From Roseomonas sp. (GTDB lineage: Bacteria; Pseudomonadota; Alphaproteobacteria; Acetobacterales; Acetobacteraceae), in contig JADCFX010000014.1 in the NCBI GenBank assembly GCA_020249285.1, positions 62,001 to 126,000 on the forward strand: a stretch of 64,000 nt of DNA, read 5' to 3'. Made by a program: the position numbers and the translations under genes. How positions within the stretch are numbered: the stretch's first letter is position 1; each line of letters starts with the position of its first letter. The notes beneath the pieces are model-generated. The model searched no databases, was not told the origin of the DNA, and saw only the letters and a list, made by a program, of their open reading frames with translations. Shown piece after piece: positions 39,461 to 50,478 of the stretch.

Positions 39461-40909
39461 CTACCTCGGCAGGGTGCTCGCCCCCATCAGGAATTCATCC
39501 ACCGCGCGCGCGCATTGCCGACCTTCGCGAATGGCCCAAACCACGAGCGATTGCCCGCGCCGCATATCGCCGGCCGCAAATACCTTGGACACAGATGTCT
39601 GATAGGCATCCGTATCCGCCCGCACATTGCCGCGCGCATCCAGCGCAACGCCGGAGGTTTCCAAAAGCCCAACCTTGCGCGGCCCCAGGAAGCCCATGGC
39701 CAGCAGCACTAAATCCGCCTTCATCTGAAAGCCGCTGCCCGCCACTTCACGCATCTGCATGCGCCCAGCTTCATGCACCCATTCCACGCGCACACAATCA
39801 AGCGCCGTCAGCCGACCATTCTCGCCAACTGCCTGCTTGGTCAGCACGGCCCAATCACGCGCGCAGCCTTCATAATGCGCCGGCGCGGTGCGGAGCTTAT
39901 GCGGCCAATTCGGCCAGGTGAGGCCCTTGTTTTCATGCTCTGGCGGCTTTGGCATGATCTCAATCTGCGTGATGGAGGCAGCGCCCTGGCGCGCTGCGGT
40001 ACCGATGCAATCCGCACCCGTATCGCCACCACCAATCACCACCACATGCTTGCCCTTGGCCGAGATGGTGCCACGCGGCGCGGCGCGATCTTCAGCATCG
40101 CCCGCCACGCGCTTGTTCTGCTGCGTCAGGTAATCCATGGCGGGATGAATGCCGGAAAGATTGCGCCCATCAACTTCCAATTCGCGCGGCCATTCGGCAC
40201 CGCCCGTCATCACCACCGCATCATAACCCGCCAGCAGCACATCAAACGGTAGCGTGCTGCCCACTTCCGTGCCGGTGCGGAATTCAACGCCCTCGGCTGC
40301 CATCTGATCGACACGGCGGTCAATCAAATGCTTTTCCATCTTGAAGTCAGGAATGCCGTAGCGCAGCAACCCACCGATGCGGTCATGCTTTTCAAACAAC
40401 GTCACAGCATGTCCGGCGCGCGCCAATTGCTGCGCCGCCGCCATCCCTGCCGGGCCGCTGCCCACTACGGCCACGCGCTTGCCGGTTTTGCGCGCGGCGA
40501 TTTGCGGCTTGATCCAGCCTTCTTCCCAGCCGCGATCTACAATCGCGCATTCGATGGATTTGATGGTGACCGGCGTTTCCGTGATGTTCAGCGTGCAGCT
40601 TGCCTCGCATGGTGCGGGGCAGATGCGGCCGGTAAATTCCGGGAAGTTGTTGGTGGAATGGAGTGTTTCTAGCGCCGCCTGCCATTGATCCCGATAGACC
40701 AGATCATTCCAATCCGGGATCATGTTGTTTACCGGGCAGCCATTATGGCAATACGGAATGCCGCAATTCATGCAGCGCGCCGCCTGCTTGGTCAGCTCCG
40801 CCTCCGGCAGAGGCGTCACATATTCCTTGTAATTCTTGAGCCGTTCTTCGGGCTTGATATAGCCACGTTCGGTGCGTTCGAATTCAAGGAAGCCAGTTGT
40901 CTTACCCAT
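39461..40909 (-). CDS. gltD: Glutamate synthase (NADPH) small subunit
   Basis: 482-residue flavoprotein that passes NADPH electrons to the large subunit. The N-terminal [4Fe-4S] cysteines are in [14 protein letters not shown] (46-59), with further Cys in [12 protein letters not shown]. The FAD site is [17 protein letters not shown] and the NADPH site [17 protein letters not shown] precedes the ATG. It lies 20 nt downstream of gltB, as usual, for ammonium assimilation with glutamine synthetase. Confidence 0.96.
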   Translation of the reverse strand: MGKTTGFLEFERTERGYIKPEERLKNYKEYVTPLPEAELTKQAARCMNCGIPYCHNGCPVNNMIPDWNDLVYRDQWQAALETLHSTNNFPEFTGRICPAPCEASCTLNITETPVTIKSIECAIVDRGWEEGWIKPQIAARKTGKRVAVVGSGPAGMAAAQQLARAGHAVTLFEKHDRIGGLLRYGIPDFKMEKHLIDRRVDQMAAEGVEFRTGTEVGSTLPFDVLLAGYDAVVMTGGAEWPRELEVDGRNLSGIHPAMDYLTQQNKRVAGDAEDRAAPRGTISAKGKHVVVIGGGDTGADCIGTAARQGAASITQIEIMPKPPEHENKGLTWPNWPHKLRTAPAHYEGCARDWAVLTKQAVGENGRLTALDCVRVEWVHEAGRMQMREVAGSGFQMKADLVLLAMGFLGPRKVGLLETSGVALDARGNVRADTDAYQTSVSKVFAAGDMRRGQSLVVWAIREGRQCARAVDEFLMGASTLPR

Positions 40910-40929
40910 AACGCAATCTCCCCTGCGGC

Positions 40930-43900
40930 TTATTCAGCCGCAACCGCGACACCGCCCGCTTGCTCGGCCTTCAGGTCGAGCAAGGCGCGGCGGTAATCCC
41001 GCGGCATCACCTTCACGAAGCGCGGCAGCGCATTGTCCCAATCTTCCAGAAGCGCACGGGCACGCGCGCTGCCGGTCATCAGCAAATGCCGTTCCACCAG
41101 AATACGCAGACGCTCAGTATCGAAGCGCAGCATATCGCCCATGCCATTATCAAAGGCGGATGGGGCTCGCTGCTTCGGCCTGCCATCTTCGCTAGCATCG
41201 GCAGGGCCAATCGCTTCAAGGTCCACGATGCTGGTGTTGCACATGTCGCGGAAATTGCCGTTGATATCGTAAACATAGGCAAGTCCGCCCGACATGCCGG
41301 CAGCGAAATTCCGCCCCGTCGCACCGAGCACCACCACCACACCGCCGGTCATGTATTCGCAGCCATGATCACCACAGCCTTCAGCCACGGTCACCGCGCC
41401 GGAATTACGCACGGCAAAACGCTCACCGGCGACACCTTCGAAATACGCCTCACCAGCAATGGCGCCGTAAAGAACGGTGTTGCCAACAATGATATTGGCC
41501 GAAGGATCACGGTTCACCCCGGCGGGCGGCTTCACCGCAATACGCCCGCCGGATAGGCCCTTACCCACGTAATCATTGGCATCCCCGGTCAATTCCAGGG
41601 AGACACCGCGCGCGAGAAACGCGCCGAAGCTACCCCCCGCCGTGCCCTTGAAAGCGATGCTGATGGTATCTTCAGGCAAGCCCGCATGGCCATAACGCAG
41701 CGCCACCTCACCGGACAGCATCGCGCCCGTGGTGCGATTGAGGTTGCTGATGCTGCGTTCAATGCGCACCGGCTGTTGCTTTTCCAGCGCATCCTTGCTG
41801 GCAGCGATCAGATCAACATCCAGGATGTGATCCAACCCATGATCCTGGGTTTCGCATTGATGGATCGCCGCCCCTTCCACCAGTTTCGGCTGATAGAGAA
41901 TGCGGGAAAGATCAACGCCCTTCGCCTTCCAATGGTCAATCGCGGGGCGCATATTCAGCCGATCCACGCGGCCCACCATTTCATTCACCGTCCGGAAGCC
42001 AAGTTGCGCCATCAGCTCCCGCATTTCTTCGGCGACGAAGAAGAAGTAATTGATCACATGTTCCGGCATGCCGGTGAAGCGCGCGCGCAGCACCGGGTCT
42101 TGGGTCGCGATTCCAACCGGGCATGTGTTCAGATGGCATTTGCGCATCATGATGCAGCCAGCGGCAATCAGCGGCGCGGTGGCGAAGCCAAATTCATCCG
42201 CCCCCAACAGCGCGCCAATCACAACATCGCGCCCCGTGCGCAAGCCACCATCCACCTGCACGGCAATGCGCCCGCGCAGCCCGTTCAACACCAGCGTCTG
42301 CTGCGTCTCAGCGAGGCCAATTTCCCAGGGCGAGCCGGCATGCGTGAGGGACGTCAAGGGCGAAGCCCCGGTGCCGCCCTCATAGCCAGAAATCGTCACA
42401 TGATCGGCCCGCGCCTTGGAAACGCCGGCGGCGACCGTGCCAACCCCCACTTCCGAGACGAGCTTCACAGAAATCCGCGCGCGCTTGTTCACGTTCTTCA
42501 GATCGTGAATGAGCTGCGCCAGATCCTCGATCGAATAAATATCGTGATGCGGCGGCGGAGAAATCAGGCCAACGCCGGGCGTCGAATGCCTGACGCGGGC
42601 GATGTTCTTATCCACCTTGTGGCCAGGAAGCTGCCCGCCTTCACCAGGCTTCGCCCCTTGCGCCATCTTGATCTGGATATCATCGGCATTGACCAGATAT
42701 TCCGCCGTCACGCCAAAGCGCCCGGACGCCACCTGCTTGATGGCAGAGCGCATGGAATCGCCATTAGCCATGGGCGTGAAGCGATCCGCTTCCTCACCAC
42801 CCTCACCGGTATTGGAACGCCCGCCGATGCGGTTCATGGCAATCGCCAGCGTGGTATGCGCTTCACGGCTGATCGAACCGAAGCTCATCGCACCCGTGGC
42901 GAAGCGCTTGACGATCTCATGCGCCGGTTCAACTTCCTCAAGCCGGATCGGCTGTTCCGCGAATTTGAATTCCATCAAGCCGCGAATAGTCAGCAAGCGC
43001 CGGCTTTGGTCATTGATGGTCTTGGCGAAATCCTTGTAGCGATCCGCGGAATTGCCCCGCACGGCGTGTTGCAGGTTGGAAACGCTCTCGGACGTCCAGG
43101 CGTGATCTTCGCCACGCAAGCGCAGCGCGTAATCACCGCCCACATCCAGCAAATCGCGATAGATCGGGTTGTCACCAAAGGCCGCCTGATGGCGCTGCAC
43201 AGCTTCGGCCGCAATCTCGGCAATGCCGGCACCTTCAATGGTGGTCGCGGTACCGGTGAAGTATTTTTCAACGAAATTGGTGGAAAGCCCAACCGCATCG
43301 AAGATTTGCGCGCCGCAATAGGATTGATAGGTGCTGATGCCCATCTTGGACATCACCTTCATCACGCCCTTGCCGACCGCCTTGATGAAGTTCTTCTGCA
43401 CCTCATAAGGCTTCAGCTTCATATCCACGCGCCGGCGGATTTGTTCCAGTGTTTCAAAGGCAAGATAGGGGTTCACCGCTTCCGCGCCATAGCCGGCGAG
43501 TACGCAGAAATGATGCACCTGCCGCGCTTCGCCCGTTTCCACCACTAGCCCGGTAGAAGTGCGCAGGCCCTGGCGGATCAGATGATGATGCACCGCCGCT
43601 GTCGCCAATAGTGACGGAATCGCAATGCGTTCAGCCGATACCGCACGATCAGACAGCACCAGAATATTGTGGCCCGCCAGCACCGCTTCCGTCGCGGCAG
43701 AGCACAATTTCTCCAAAGCCGGCGCCAGCCCATCCGCGCCATCCTTGGCGGGCCAGGTGGCATCCAGCGTCTGCGTGCGGAAGGCATCGCCCGCCAGCGC
43801 CTTGATGCCCCTGATCTTCGCCAGATCCTCATTGGTCAGGATCGGCTGCGCCACTTCCAAGCGGTAATGATGGCCTGCCTGCCGCCCAAGCAGATTAGGC

Positions 43901-45567
43901 CGCGGCCCGATCATGGACACCAGCGACATCACCAATTCCTCGCGGATCGGGTCAATCGGCGGATTCGTGACCTGCGCGAAATTCTGCTTGAAGTAATGGA
44001 ACAGCAGCTTGGATTTATTGGACAGCACCGCCAGCGGCGTATCGGTCCCCATGGAACCGACCGGGTCATCTCCATCACGGCCCATCGGCTCCAGGAAGAA
44101 ATTGAGGTCTTCCTGCGTGTAGCCGAAAGCCTGCTGATCGCGCAGCAAGCCCTTGGCATCCTGCGTGCGCTCAACCGGCATTTCCGCCGGCAAGCCGGGC
44201 AATTCTTCCAGCTTGAACTGCGTATTCTTCAGCCATTCAGCATAGGGGTGTTCGCCGGCCAGCTTCTGCTTGATTTCGGCATCATCAATAATGCGCCCGG
44301 CATCCAGGTCAATCAGCAGCATGCGGCCTGGTTGCAGGCGCCATTTGTGGCGGATGCTTTCTTCGGGGATTGGCAGCACGCCCACTTCGGACGCCAAGAC
44401 CACCTTGTCATCATTGGTGATGATGTAGCGCGCCGGGCGCAGACCATTGCGGTCCAGCGTCGCGCCAATCTGGCGGCCATCAGTGAAGGCAATCGCCGCC
44501 GGGCCATCCCAGGGTTCCATCAGCGCGGCGTGATATTCGTAAAAGGCGCGCCGTTCCGGGTCCATCAGCGGATTACCCGCCCAGGCTTCCGGGATCAGCA
44601 TCATCATCGCATGAGACAGCGAATAACCGCCCGCCACCAGGATTTCCAAGGCATTATCAATGCAGGCGGTGTCCGATTGGCCATGCGGTATCAGCGGCCA
44701 CATCTTGTCCAAATCCGGCCCGAGCAACGGCGAAGACATGGAACCACGCCGCGCATACATCCAATTCACATTGCCGCGCACGGTGTTGATTTCACCATTA
44801 TGCGCGAGGAAGCGATACGGATGCGCAAGCTTCCAGGATGGGAAGGTATTGGTGGAAAAGCGCTGATGCACCAGGGCAAGCGCGCTTTCCGTCAGCGGGT
44901 TGCGCAGATCATCATAGAAGCTGCCAACCTGCCCTGCGAGCAATAGCCCCTTATAGACCACGGTGCGCGTGGAGAAGGACGGCATATAAAGGTCAGCATT
45001 CGCCGGCAGCCCCTTGGCGGTGGCCAATTCGCGGAACTTGTTCAGCGCCTGCTTGCGGATGGTGAGAATCTTGCGCTCGAAAGCGTCCTGATCCTTGATG
45101 CTGTCGCTGGCCGCGATGATCGCTTGGCGAATCACCGGCATGCTGGCGATAACGGCCTTGCCCAGGCCATCCAACGTGGTCGGCACATCGCGCCAGCCAA
45201 GCAAGGTCTGCCGCTCAGCCGTCACATAGCCTTCAATGCTTTGAATGGCGACGGCGCGGGAAGCCTCATCCTGCGGCAGGAAGCACATGGCCACCGCATA
45301 GCGACCAGGCGCGGGCAGGGTCTTGCCCTGGCTTTCGGCCCAATGGCGGAGCAGCTTATCGGGCATCTGGATCAGGCAGCCCGCACCATCACCCATCAGC
45401 GGGTCAGCGCCCACCGCGCCGCGATGGTCCAGATTGACCAGGATTTGCAAGCCTTGGCGGATGATATCATTCGACTTTCGGCCCTTGATATCCGCAATGA
45501 AGCCGACGCCGCAGGCGTCATGCTCGTTCCGGGGATCATAAAGACCTTGCTTTTCGGGCAGTCCCAT
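40930..45567 (-). CDS. gltB: Glutamate synthase (NADPH) large subunit
   Basis: 1545-residue enzyme making two glutamates from glutamine and 2-oxoglutarate. The Ntn-type glutaminase domain begins at Cys19 (HDACGVGF), exposed by removal of an 18-residue propeptide. The synthase barrel contains the [3Fe-4S] segment [17 protein letters not shown]. The C-terminal beta-helix domain ([28 protein letters not shown]) is complete. Upstream, an imperfect inverted repeat (CCGGGTCA with TGACCCCGG) lies in the leader. Confidence 0.97.
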   Translation of the reverse strand: MGLPEKQGLYDPRNEHDACGVGFIADIKGRKSNDIIRQGLQILVNLDHRGAVGADPLMGDGAGCLIQMPDKLLRHWAESQGKTLPAPGRYAVAMCFLPQDEASRAVAIQSIEGYVTAERQTLLGWRDVPTTLDGLGKAVIASMPVIRQAIIAASDSIKDQDAFERKILTIRKQALNKFRELATAKGLPANADLYMPSFSTRTVVYKGLLLAGQVGSFYDDLRNPLTESALALVHQRFSTNTFPSWKLAHPYRFLAHNGEINTVRGNVNWMYARRGSMSSPLLGPDLDKMWPLIPHGQSDTACIDNALEILVAGGYSLSHAMMMLIPEAWAGNPLMDPERRAFYEYHAALMEPWDGPAAIAFTDGRQIGATLDRNGLRPARYIITNDDKVVLASEVGVLPIPEESIRHKWRLQPGRMLLIDLDAGRIIDDAEIKQKLAGEHPYAEWLKNTQFKLEELPGLPAEMPVERTQDAKGLLRDQQAFGYTQEDLNFFLEPMGRDGDDPVGSMGTDTPLAVLSNKSKLLFHYFKQNFAQVTNPPIDPIREELVMSLVSMIGPRPNLLGRQAGHHYRLEVAQPILTNEDLAKIRGIKALAGDAFRTQTLDATWPAKDGADGLAPALEKLCSAATEAVLAGHNILVLSDRAVSAERIAIPSLLATAAVHHHLIRQGLRTSTGLVVETGEARQVHHFCVLAGYGAEAVNPYLAFETLEQIRRRVDMKLKPYEVQKNFIKAVGKGVMKVMSKMGISTYQSYCGAQIFDAVGLSTNFVEKYFTGTATTIEGAGIAEIAAEAVQRHQAAFGDNPIYRDLLDVGGDYALRLRGEDHAWTSESVSNLQHAVRGNSADRYKDFAKTINDQSRRLLTIRGLMEFKFAEQPIRLEEVEPAHEIVKRFATGAMSFGSISREAHTTLAIAMNRIGGRSNTGEGGEEADRFTPMANGDSMRSAIKQVASGRFGVTAEYLVNADDIQIKMAQGAKPGEGGQLPGHKVDKNIARVRHSTPGVGLISPPPHHDIYSIEDLAQLIHDLKNVNKRARISVKLVSEVGVGTVAAGVSKARADHVTISGYEGGTGASPLTSLTHAGSPWEIGLAETQQTLVLNGLRGRIAVQVDGGLRTGRDVVIGALLGADEFGFATAPLIAAGCIMMRKCHLNTCPVGIATQDPVLRARFTGMPEHVINYFFFVAEEMRELMAQLGFRTVNEMVGRVDRLNMRPAIDHWKAKGVDLSRILYQPKLVEGAAIHQCETQDHGLDHILDVDLIAASKDALEKQQPVRIERSISNLNRTTGAMLSGEVALRYGHAGLPEDTISIAFKGTAGGSFGAFLARGVSLELTGDANDYVGKGLSGGRIAVKPPAGVNRDPSANIIVGNTVLYGAIAGEAYFEGVAGERFAVRNSGAVTVAEGCGDHGCEYMTGGVVVVLGATGRNFAAGMSGGLAYVYDINGNFRDMCNTSIVDLEAIGPADASEDGRPKQRAPSAFDNGMGDMLRFDTERLRILVERHLLMTGSARARALLEDWDNALPRFVKVMPRDYRRALLDLKAEQAGGVAVAAE

Positions 45568-45752
45568 ATCTTTCGCTCTTCAATGCTCTGCCGGGGTCAA
45601 TACCCCTGGCCAGCCCCCTGACCCGGGGCGAAGGGGCGTCTTTAATTCAGAGTTCAGCTTTGCGCCAGCAGGGCTTTGGAGTTTTCCCGTGCCCTGGGCG
45701 GGCGGGACCTTTTCCCTTGACGCCGCCCGCGCCGGGACGGAAAGCTTCCCTC

Positions 45753-46223
45753 ATGGACAAGATCACCGCCGCCCTTCGGGCAAATCGCATCGTGCGCGCC
45801 GCCATGCGCCATTGCGCGCTGGCCGGCTGGGCGCCGGTGGCGCAAATGCCGCTACCGGATAGCCGCCGGCCCGATATCATCGCGCTGACCGATAATGGCA
45901 GCTTCATCGCCATCGAAGTGAAATCCTCCGCTGAGGATTTTCTCTCGGACGAGAAATGGCAGGATTACCGGGATTGGTGCGACCAGCTCTATTTTGCCGT
46001 GGACACGGATTTCCCGCGAGAGGTCTTGCCGGAGGATGTCGGGCTTTTGGTGACGGATCGGCTGGAAGTGGCTGTCATCCGCGATGCACCGCTGATGCGG
46101 CTTTCACCACCCCGCCGCCGCGCGCTTCTGCACCGCTTCGCCGTGCTGGCCGCCGGCCGCCTGGCTGCCCTGCAAGACCCGGAATCAGCGCGTGAAGTGA
46201 ATGCCGCGCTAAAGCTGGAATAG
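45753..46223 (+). CDS. mmcB: MmcB-family DNA repair protein
   Basis: 156-residue protein of the MmcB family, a PD-(D/E)XK-like putative nuclease linked to the alphaproteobacterial ImuB/DnaE2 mutagenesis response. The core RPDIIALTDNGSFIAIEVKSS (about residues 31-51) supplies the Asp and Glu-x-Lys metal-site residues; YRDWCDQLYFAVDTDFP follows. Start MDKITAALRANRI; a longer frame upstream is unlike the family. It is divergent from gltB, and no LexA-type box (GAACN7GAAC/GTTC) is evident in the gap. Confidence 0.85.
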   Translation: MDKITAALRANRIVRAAMRHCALAGWAPVAQMPLPDSRRPDIIALTDNGSFIAIEVKSSAEDFLSDEKWQDYRDWCDQLYFAVDTDFPREVLPEDVGLLVTDRLEVAVIRDAPLMRLSPPRRRALLHRFAVLAAGRLAALQDPESAREVNAALKLE

Positions 46224-46229
46224 GCTCTT

Positions 46230-47702
46230 TTAGCCCTTCATACGCGCAACCGTCGCGGTGGTGCTATTGCCTGGCAGCAATTGGGCCAGCCTCACCTGCC
46301 CGCCATAGCCCTGCACAATCTCGGCCCCCACCACGGTATCCACGGTGTAATCGGCGCCTTTCACCAGCACTTCGGGCTGAAACAGCCTGATCAATTCCAG
46401 CGGCGTTTCCTCATCAAAGACCGTGACGCAATCCACCGTCGCCAAAGAAGCCAACACAGCCGCGCGCGCGGCTTCATTCTGAATGGGCCGTGCCGGGCCC
46501 TTCAGGCGCTTCACACTGTCATCACTGTTCAGGCCAACCACCAGGCGGTCACACCAGGACCGCGACTGTTCCAGCAAATGCACATGCCCGGGGTGCAGAA
46601 GATCAAAGCAGCCATTGGTGAAGCCCACGCGCCAGCCGCGCCGCCGCCAGCGTTCCACCTGCTCCAAGGCGGCAGAACGAGACATCACCTTGCGCAAGGC
46701 GCCCCTTTCGGGGCCGAGCGCTTCCAGAATTTCCTCTTCCCGCGTCACGGCGGTGCCAACCTTGCCCACCGCAATGCCGGCAGCGATATTCGCCAGCCGC
46801 ACGGCGACTGCCAGCGGCAATTTCGAGCCAAGCCCGGCAGCGATGGTGGCAACAACCGTATCCCCCGCGCCAGATACATCCTGCACTTCGGCGGCTTCCG
46901 CCGGGAAATGATGCAGCCTGTCGCCATCAAGCAGGGTCATGCCGTCTTCGCTGCGCGTCACCAGCACGGCGCCAAAGCCATGTGCATCGCGCAGCGCGCG
47001 GAGCGCGGCGATGATATCTTCTTCCGTATCCACCGGCATGCCGGTGGCTTCCGCCAATTCGGCGCGGTTCGGCGTTACCAAATCAGCCCCGGCATAGCGG
47101 CTATAATCGCGCCCCTTGGGGTCCACCACCACGCGCCGACCCGCTGCCCGCGCCGCCTGGATCAGGCGCGCCGCTGTATCGCCCACCAGCACGCCCTTGC
47201 CGTAATCTGACAGCACCATCACCGTGGTGGCGGCGGCGGCATCGCCCGCAATCCGCACAAGCCTATCCGCAAGCCGTTGCTGGATTGGCCCCACTTCCTC
47301 ATGATCCGCGCGCAGCATGTGCTGGCCATTGGCCAGGAAGCGGGTTTTGGTTGTGGTGACGCGCCCGGTTTGCACCAGCAACCAGGGCTCAACCCCCGGC
47401 TGGCCACCGATCAGCCCCGTCAGGTCACTGCCGGCCTGATCATCGCCCACCACGGAAACAAAGGCCACCGCCGCGCCAAGTGCCGTCAGGTTGCGTACTA
47501 CATTCCCGGCACCGCCCGGCATGGCGATTTCGCGTTCCACGGTCAGCACCGGCACCGGCGCTTCTGGGCTGATGCGCTGCGCTCGGCCATAAACATAGCG
47601 GTCCAGCATGGCATCACCCACCACCAGCGCCGAGGCACGGCGAAGCTGCCGCGCCGCGGCCATCAACTCAGCAATGGGAATGTCAACCAATGGCCGATCC
47701 AT
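46230..47702 (-). CDS. hldE: Bifunctional heptose-7-phosphate kinase / heptose-1-phosphate adenylyltransferase
   Basis: 490-residue two-domain enzyme of ADP-heptose synthesis for LPS inner core. The N-terminal ribokinase-like domain has GDAMLDRYVYG (29-39), MPGGAGNVVRNL (61-72) and VSGAGDTVVATIA. The C-terminal cytidylyltransferase-like domain (from about 345) has GCFDLLHPGHVHLL and ends with GNSTTATVARMKG. Both active sites look intact. It is convergent with mmcB, separated by 6 nt. The 172-nt region upstream holds one copy of the covarying hairpin repeat. Confidence 0.95.
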   Translation of the reverse strand: MDRPLVDIPIAELMAAARQLRRASALVVGDAMLDRYVYGRAQRISPEAPVPVLTVEREIAMPGGAGNVVRNLTALGAAVAFVSVVGDDQAGSDLTGLIGGQPGVEPWLLVQTGRVTTTKTRFLANGQHMLRADHEEVGPIQQRLADRLVRIAGDAAAATTVMVLSDYGKGVLVGDTAARLIQAARAAGRRVVVDPKGRDYSRYAGADLVTPNRAELAEATGMPVDTEEDIIAALRALRDAHGFGAVLVTRSEDGMTLLDGDRLHHFPAEAAEVQDVSGAGDTVVATIAAGLGSKLPLAVAVRLANIAAGIAVGKVGTAVTREEEILEALGPERGALRKVMSRSAALEQVERWRRRGWRVGFTNGCFDLLHPGHVHLLEQSRSWCDRLVVGLNSDDSVKRLKGPARPIQNEAARAAVLASLATVDCVTVFDEETPLELIRLFQPEVLVKGADYTVDTVVGAEIVQGYGGQVRLAQLLPGNSTTATVARMKG

Positions 47703-47830
47703 GCGGGGCGCCCCTTTGAAACAATTGCGTAACCCAAGCGCCGGGTCGGACGCAAGCGGGGGCGCGGAGGTCTTAGGGGTATTCCCGCTACCCTTTATTC
47801 ATGGGGCAAGCGCCAAACCTCTGTTTGATC

Positions 47831-47874
47831 GCATTTTCCGAGCCGCCAAGTGAAGCCACTTGGCTTGAAAATGC
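47831..47874. repeat. Dispersed 44-nt hairpin repeat, copy A
   Basis: Nested palindrome. Outer arms are GCATTTTC/GAAAATGC, inner arms GCCAAGTG/CACTTGGC around AAGC, with an asymmetric CGAGCC bulge on one side. It abuts the pmbA stop codon. It is 41/44 identical to copy B at 57026-57069 (opposite orientation). Two of the three differences form one compensatory pair in the outer stem (A-T here, G-C in B); the third is in the loop. About 15 nt of weaker similarity extend to the left. Confidence 0.85.
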
Positions 47875-49200
47875 TCACGCCCCGGCCAGGGTCAGCCCCT
47901 CAATCCGAAGGGTCGGGCAATCCGTCCCGCGCCGGAAGACCAGATCATTGGCGGCGGTCAGGTTCAGGAAAATCTGCTTCAGATTGCCGGCCACCGTGAT
48001 TTCGCTCACCGCTTCTGCCAGCACCCCGTCCCGGATCATGAAGCCGGCGGCGCCACGGCTATAATCGCCCGTCACGCCATTGACACCCATGCCGATCAAT
48101 TCCGTGACGTAAAGCCCTTCCTTGATATCGGCCATAAGCTCAGCCGGGCTGAGCCCACCAGGGGAAAGCCAGAGATTGCTTTGCGCCGGGCCAGGCGGGC
48201 CACCCGTGCCCCGGCTGGCATGGCCGGTGGAAGCCAGGCCCAATTGCCGGGCGCTCCGCCAATCCATCACCCAGCTTGTCAGCACACCATCCCGCACCAG
48301 GGCGCGGGCCTCACCCGGCATGCCTTCCCCATCAAAAGGGCGAGACCGCAGGCCGCGCGGGCGCGTTGGGTCATCATGCACCGTCAGACCCTTAGGCAGA
48401 ATCTGTTCGCCCATGGAATCCTTCAGGAAGGACGTGCCCCGCGCCACCGCCGCGCCATTAATGGCCCCCAGCAAATGCCCAAGCATGGAACCCGAAACAC
48501 GCGGGTCCAAAACCACCGGAATACGCGCGGTCTTGGCGCGCACCGGGTTCAGCCGGCGCACGGCCTTTTCCGCCGCCACGCGCCCAACTAAGGCCGGGTC
48601 CGGCAGATCGGCCAGATAGACCGATTGCCAGTAATCATAATCCCGCTCCATCCCCGTGCCCTCACCGGCGACAGCGGTCGCGGAAATGCCATGCGATGTA
48701 CGCGCATATTGCCCGGCGAAACCATTGGAAGCGACCAGCGCAATCTCCGTCCTGCCCCAGCCGGCGCCGGCCCCTTCGCTATTGGTGATGCCCTTCACCG
48801 CCATCGCCGCTTCTTCTGCTGCGGCGGCGCGGGCCAGCAAGGCTTCGGCGGTGGGCTCGCTCGGGTCTTCCAAATCAAGCGCGTGGGTGGGAATAGCGAC
48901 CGCTTCCGGCAGGCCGGCGAACGGGTCTTCCGGCACCACGCGCGCCATGGCCACGGCGCGTTCCGCGAGTGCCGCAAAACCCTTCGGGTCAGGTTCCGTG
49001 GAAGCCACAATCGCCTGGCGCTTGCCGACAAAAACCCGCAAGCCAAGATCGAGACTTTCGGAGCGTTCCAGCTTTTCAATCGCCCCCAGGCGCCGATCCA
49101 CGGAAAGCGAGGTTGAGGCAACCAGCAGCGCATCCGCCGCATCCGCCCCCGCCGCGCGCGCGGTCTTGATCAGATCAGCAAGCGCATCCAGCCGGTTCAT
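47875..49200 (-). CDS. pmbA: TldD/PmbA-family metalloprotease subunit
   Basis: 441-residue PmbA (TldE), partner of the TldD metalloprotease that processes peptides such as microcin B17 and degrades CcdA. Recognisable are DLGLRVFVGKRQAIVAS, DYDYWQSVYLADLP, VVLDPRVSGSMLGHLLGAINGAAVARG and the C-terminal SPGGLSPAELMADIKEGLYVTEL and GVNGVTGDYSRGAAGF. As in other PmbA proteins the HExxxH metal site is absent. Its ATG overlaps the stop of the M16 peptidase gene. No tldD is in the window. Confidence 0.93.
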   Translation of the reverse strand: MNRLDALADLIKTARAAGADAADALLVASTSLSVDRRLGAIEKLERSESLDLGLRVFVGKRQAIVASTEPDPKGFAALAERAVAMARVVPEDPFAGLPEAVAIPTHALDLEDPSEPTAEALLARAAAAEEAAMAVKGITNSEGAGAGWGRTEIALVASNGFAGQYARTSHGISATAVAGEGTGMERDYDYWQSVYLADLPDPALVGRVAAEKAVRRLNPVRAKTARIPVVLDPRVSGSMLGHLLGAINGAAVARGTSFLKDSMGEQILPKGLTVHDDPTRPRGLRSRPFDGEGMPGEARALVRDGVLTSWVMDWRSARQLGLASTGHASRGTGGPPGPAQSNLWLSPGGLSPAELMADIKEGLYVTELIGMGVNGVTGDYSRGAAGFMIRDGVLAEAVSEITVAGNLKQIFLNLTAANDLVFRRGTDCPTLRIEGLTLAGA

Positions 49201-50462
49201 GCCGCCAAACGCTCCATGATTGCGGCAACCGAGGGCACCTCGCCCGATGGCCCCATCACCGCCAAGGTCGGGCGCTGGCGGAAGGCGCGGGCGGCGGCTT
49301 GCTGCACCTGCTCCACGGTGACGGAGGCGATGCGCTGCTTGGTTTCCTCAATCGGGATCACGCGGCCATGCACCTGCAATTGCCGCGCAAGCTGTTCGCA
49401 GCGGCTGCCGGTAGATTCCAAAGACATCAGCAAGGAAGCGCGAAGCTGCGCCTTGGCGCGGGCCAATTCATCCTCGGTCACGTCGCGCTGCACCTTGATC
49501 AATTCCTCAAGCGTCACGGGCATCAATTCCGCCGCTTCCTTCTCACCCGTGCCGGCATAAATCTGGAACAAGCCGCCATCCTTGAAGGGAGAGGCGAAGG
49601 AATAGATGGAATACACCAGACCGCGCTTTTCACGGATTTCCTGAAACAGGCGCGACGACATGCCACCACCCAAAAGCGTGCCCAACACCTGAGTCGGCCA
49701 ATGCATCGGGTCCAGATAGGGGACGGAAGGAAAGCCAAGCACAATATGCACTTGGTCCAATTCGCGTGTTTCGCGGAATTCACCGCCGGCATAGCGCGCG
49801 GCTTCCGGCGTTGCGATATCCACCTTGGGCAGATCAGCGAAATGCTTGCCCACCAGGTCAAGCAGCGTGTCATGATCCAGCGCGCCGGCGCCGGCGACCA
49901 CCATGGATGAAGGCCCGTAATTGCGGCCCATATAGCCCCTCAGCGCATCGCGCGTCATGGCTTTGATTGACCCTTCCGTCCCCAGCACGGGCCTTCCCAT
50001 GGGCTGATCCGGAAAGGCAGTGGTTTGGAAATGGTCGAACACGATATCATCCGGCGTATCATTCGCCTGACCGATTTCCTGCAGAATCACGCCGCGTTCG
50101 CGTTCAACTTCCTCAGGCTCGAAGGTTGAATGCGTCAGGATATCGCCGATGATATCAACGGCCAGCGCCGTGTCTTCCTTCAGCACCTTGGCGTAGTAAG
50201 CGGTTTGTTCGCGCGCGGTATAGGCATTCAAATGCCCGCCGACATTCTCAATCTCCCGCGCAATCGCCGCCGCATCGCGCCGCGCCGTGCCCTTGAAGGC
50301 CATGTGTTCCAGGAAATGCGATACGCCATTGTCTTCCGGCGTTTCATGCCGCGTGCCGACAGCTACATAGGCGCCGAAGGAAACGGTTTCCACACGCGGC
50401 ATGTTTTCGGAAACGACAGTCAGGCCATTGGCAAGGCGGGTAACGCGGACGGCTTCGGTCAT
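49197..50462 (-). CDS. M16-family zinc peptidase (processing-protease-like)
   Basis: 421-residue single-chain M16B peptidase, like the beta subunit of mitochondrial processing peptidase. The inverted zinc motif HFLEH is at 49-53, with the distal Glu in ERGVILQEIG about 75 residues on. The C-terminal half has GGGMSSRLFQEIREKRGLVYSIYS, the substrate-binding Arg/Tyr segment. ATG 50462, 16 nt after the thrC stop, is chosen; ATG 50489 would overlap thrC. It is in one operon with thrC and pmbA. Confidence 0.92.
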   Translation of the reverse strand: MTEAVRVTRLANGLTVVSENMPRVETVSFGAYVAVGTRHETPEDNGVSHFLEHMAFKGTARRDAAAIAREIENVGGHLNAYTAREQTAYYAKVLKEDTALAVDIIGDILTHSTFEPEEVERERGVILQEIGQANDTPDDIVFDHFQTTAFPDQPMGRPVLGTEGSIKAMTRDALRGYMGRNYGPSSMVVAGAGALDHDTLLDLVGKHFADLPKVDIATPEAARYAGGEFRETRELDQVHIVLGFPSVPYLDPMHWPTQVLGTLLGGGMSSRLFQEIREKRGLVYSIYSFASPFKDGGLFQIYAGTGEKEAAELMPVTLEELIKVQRDVTEDELARAKAQLRASLLMSLESTGSRCEQLARQLQVHGRVIPIEETKQRIASVTVEQVQQAAARAFRQRPTLAVMGPSGEVPSVAAIMERLAA

Positions 50463-50478
50463 GGGTGCGTTTATCTTT

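Noticed and set aside
47801..48064. Small open frames with the shared peptide AFSEPPSDATWLENA-like at both repeat copies
   Set aside because: The shared peptide is only the translation of the 44-nt hairpin repeat; arms covary at RNA/DNA level, and there are no ribosome sites.
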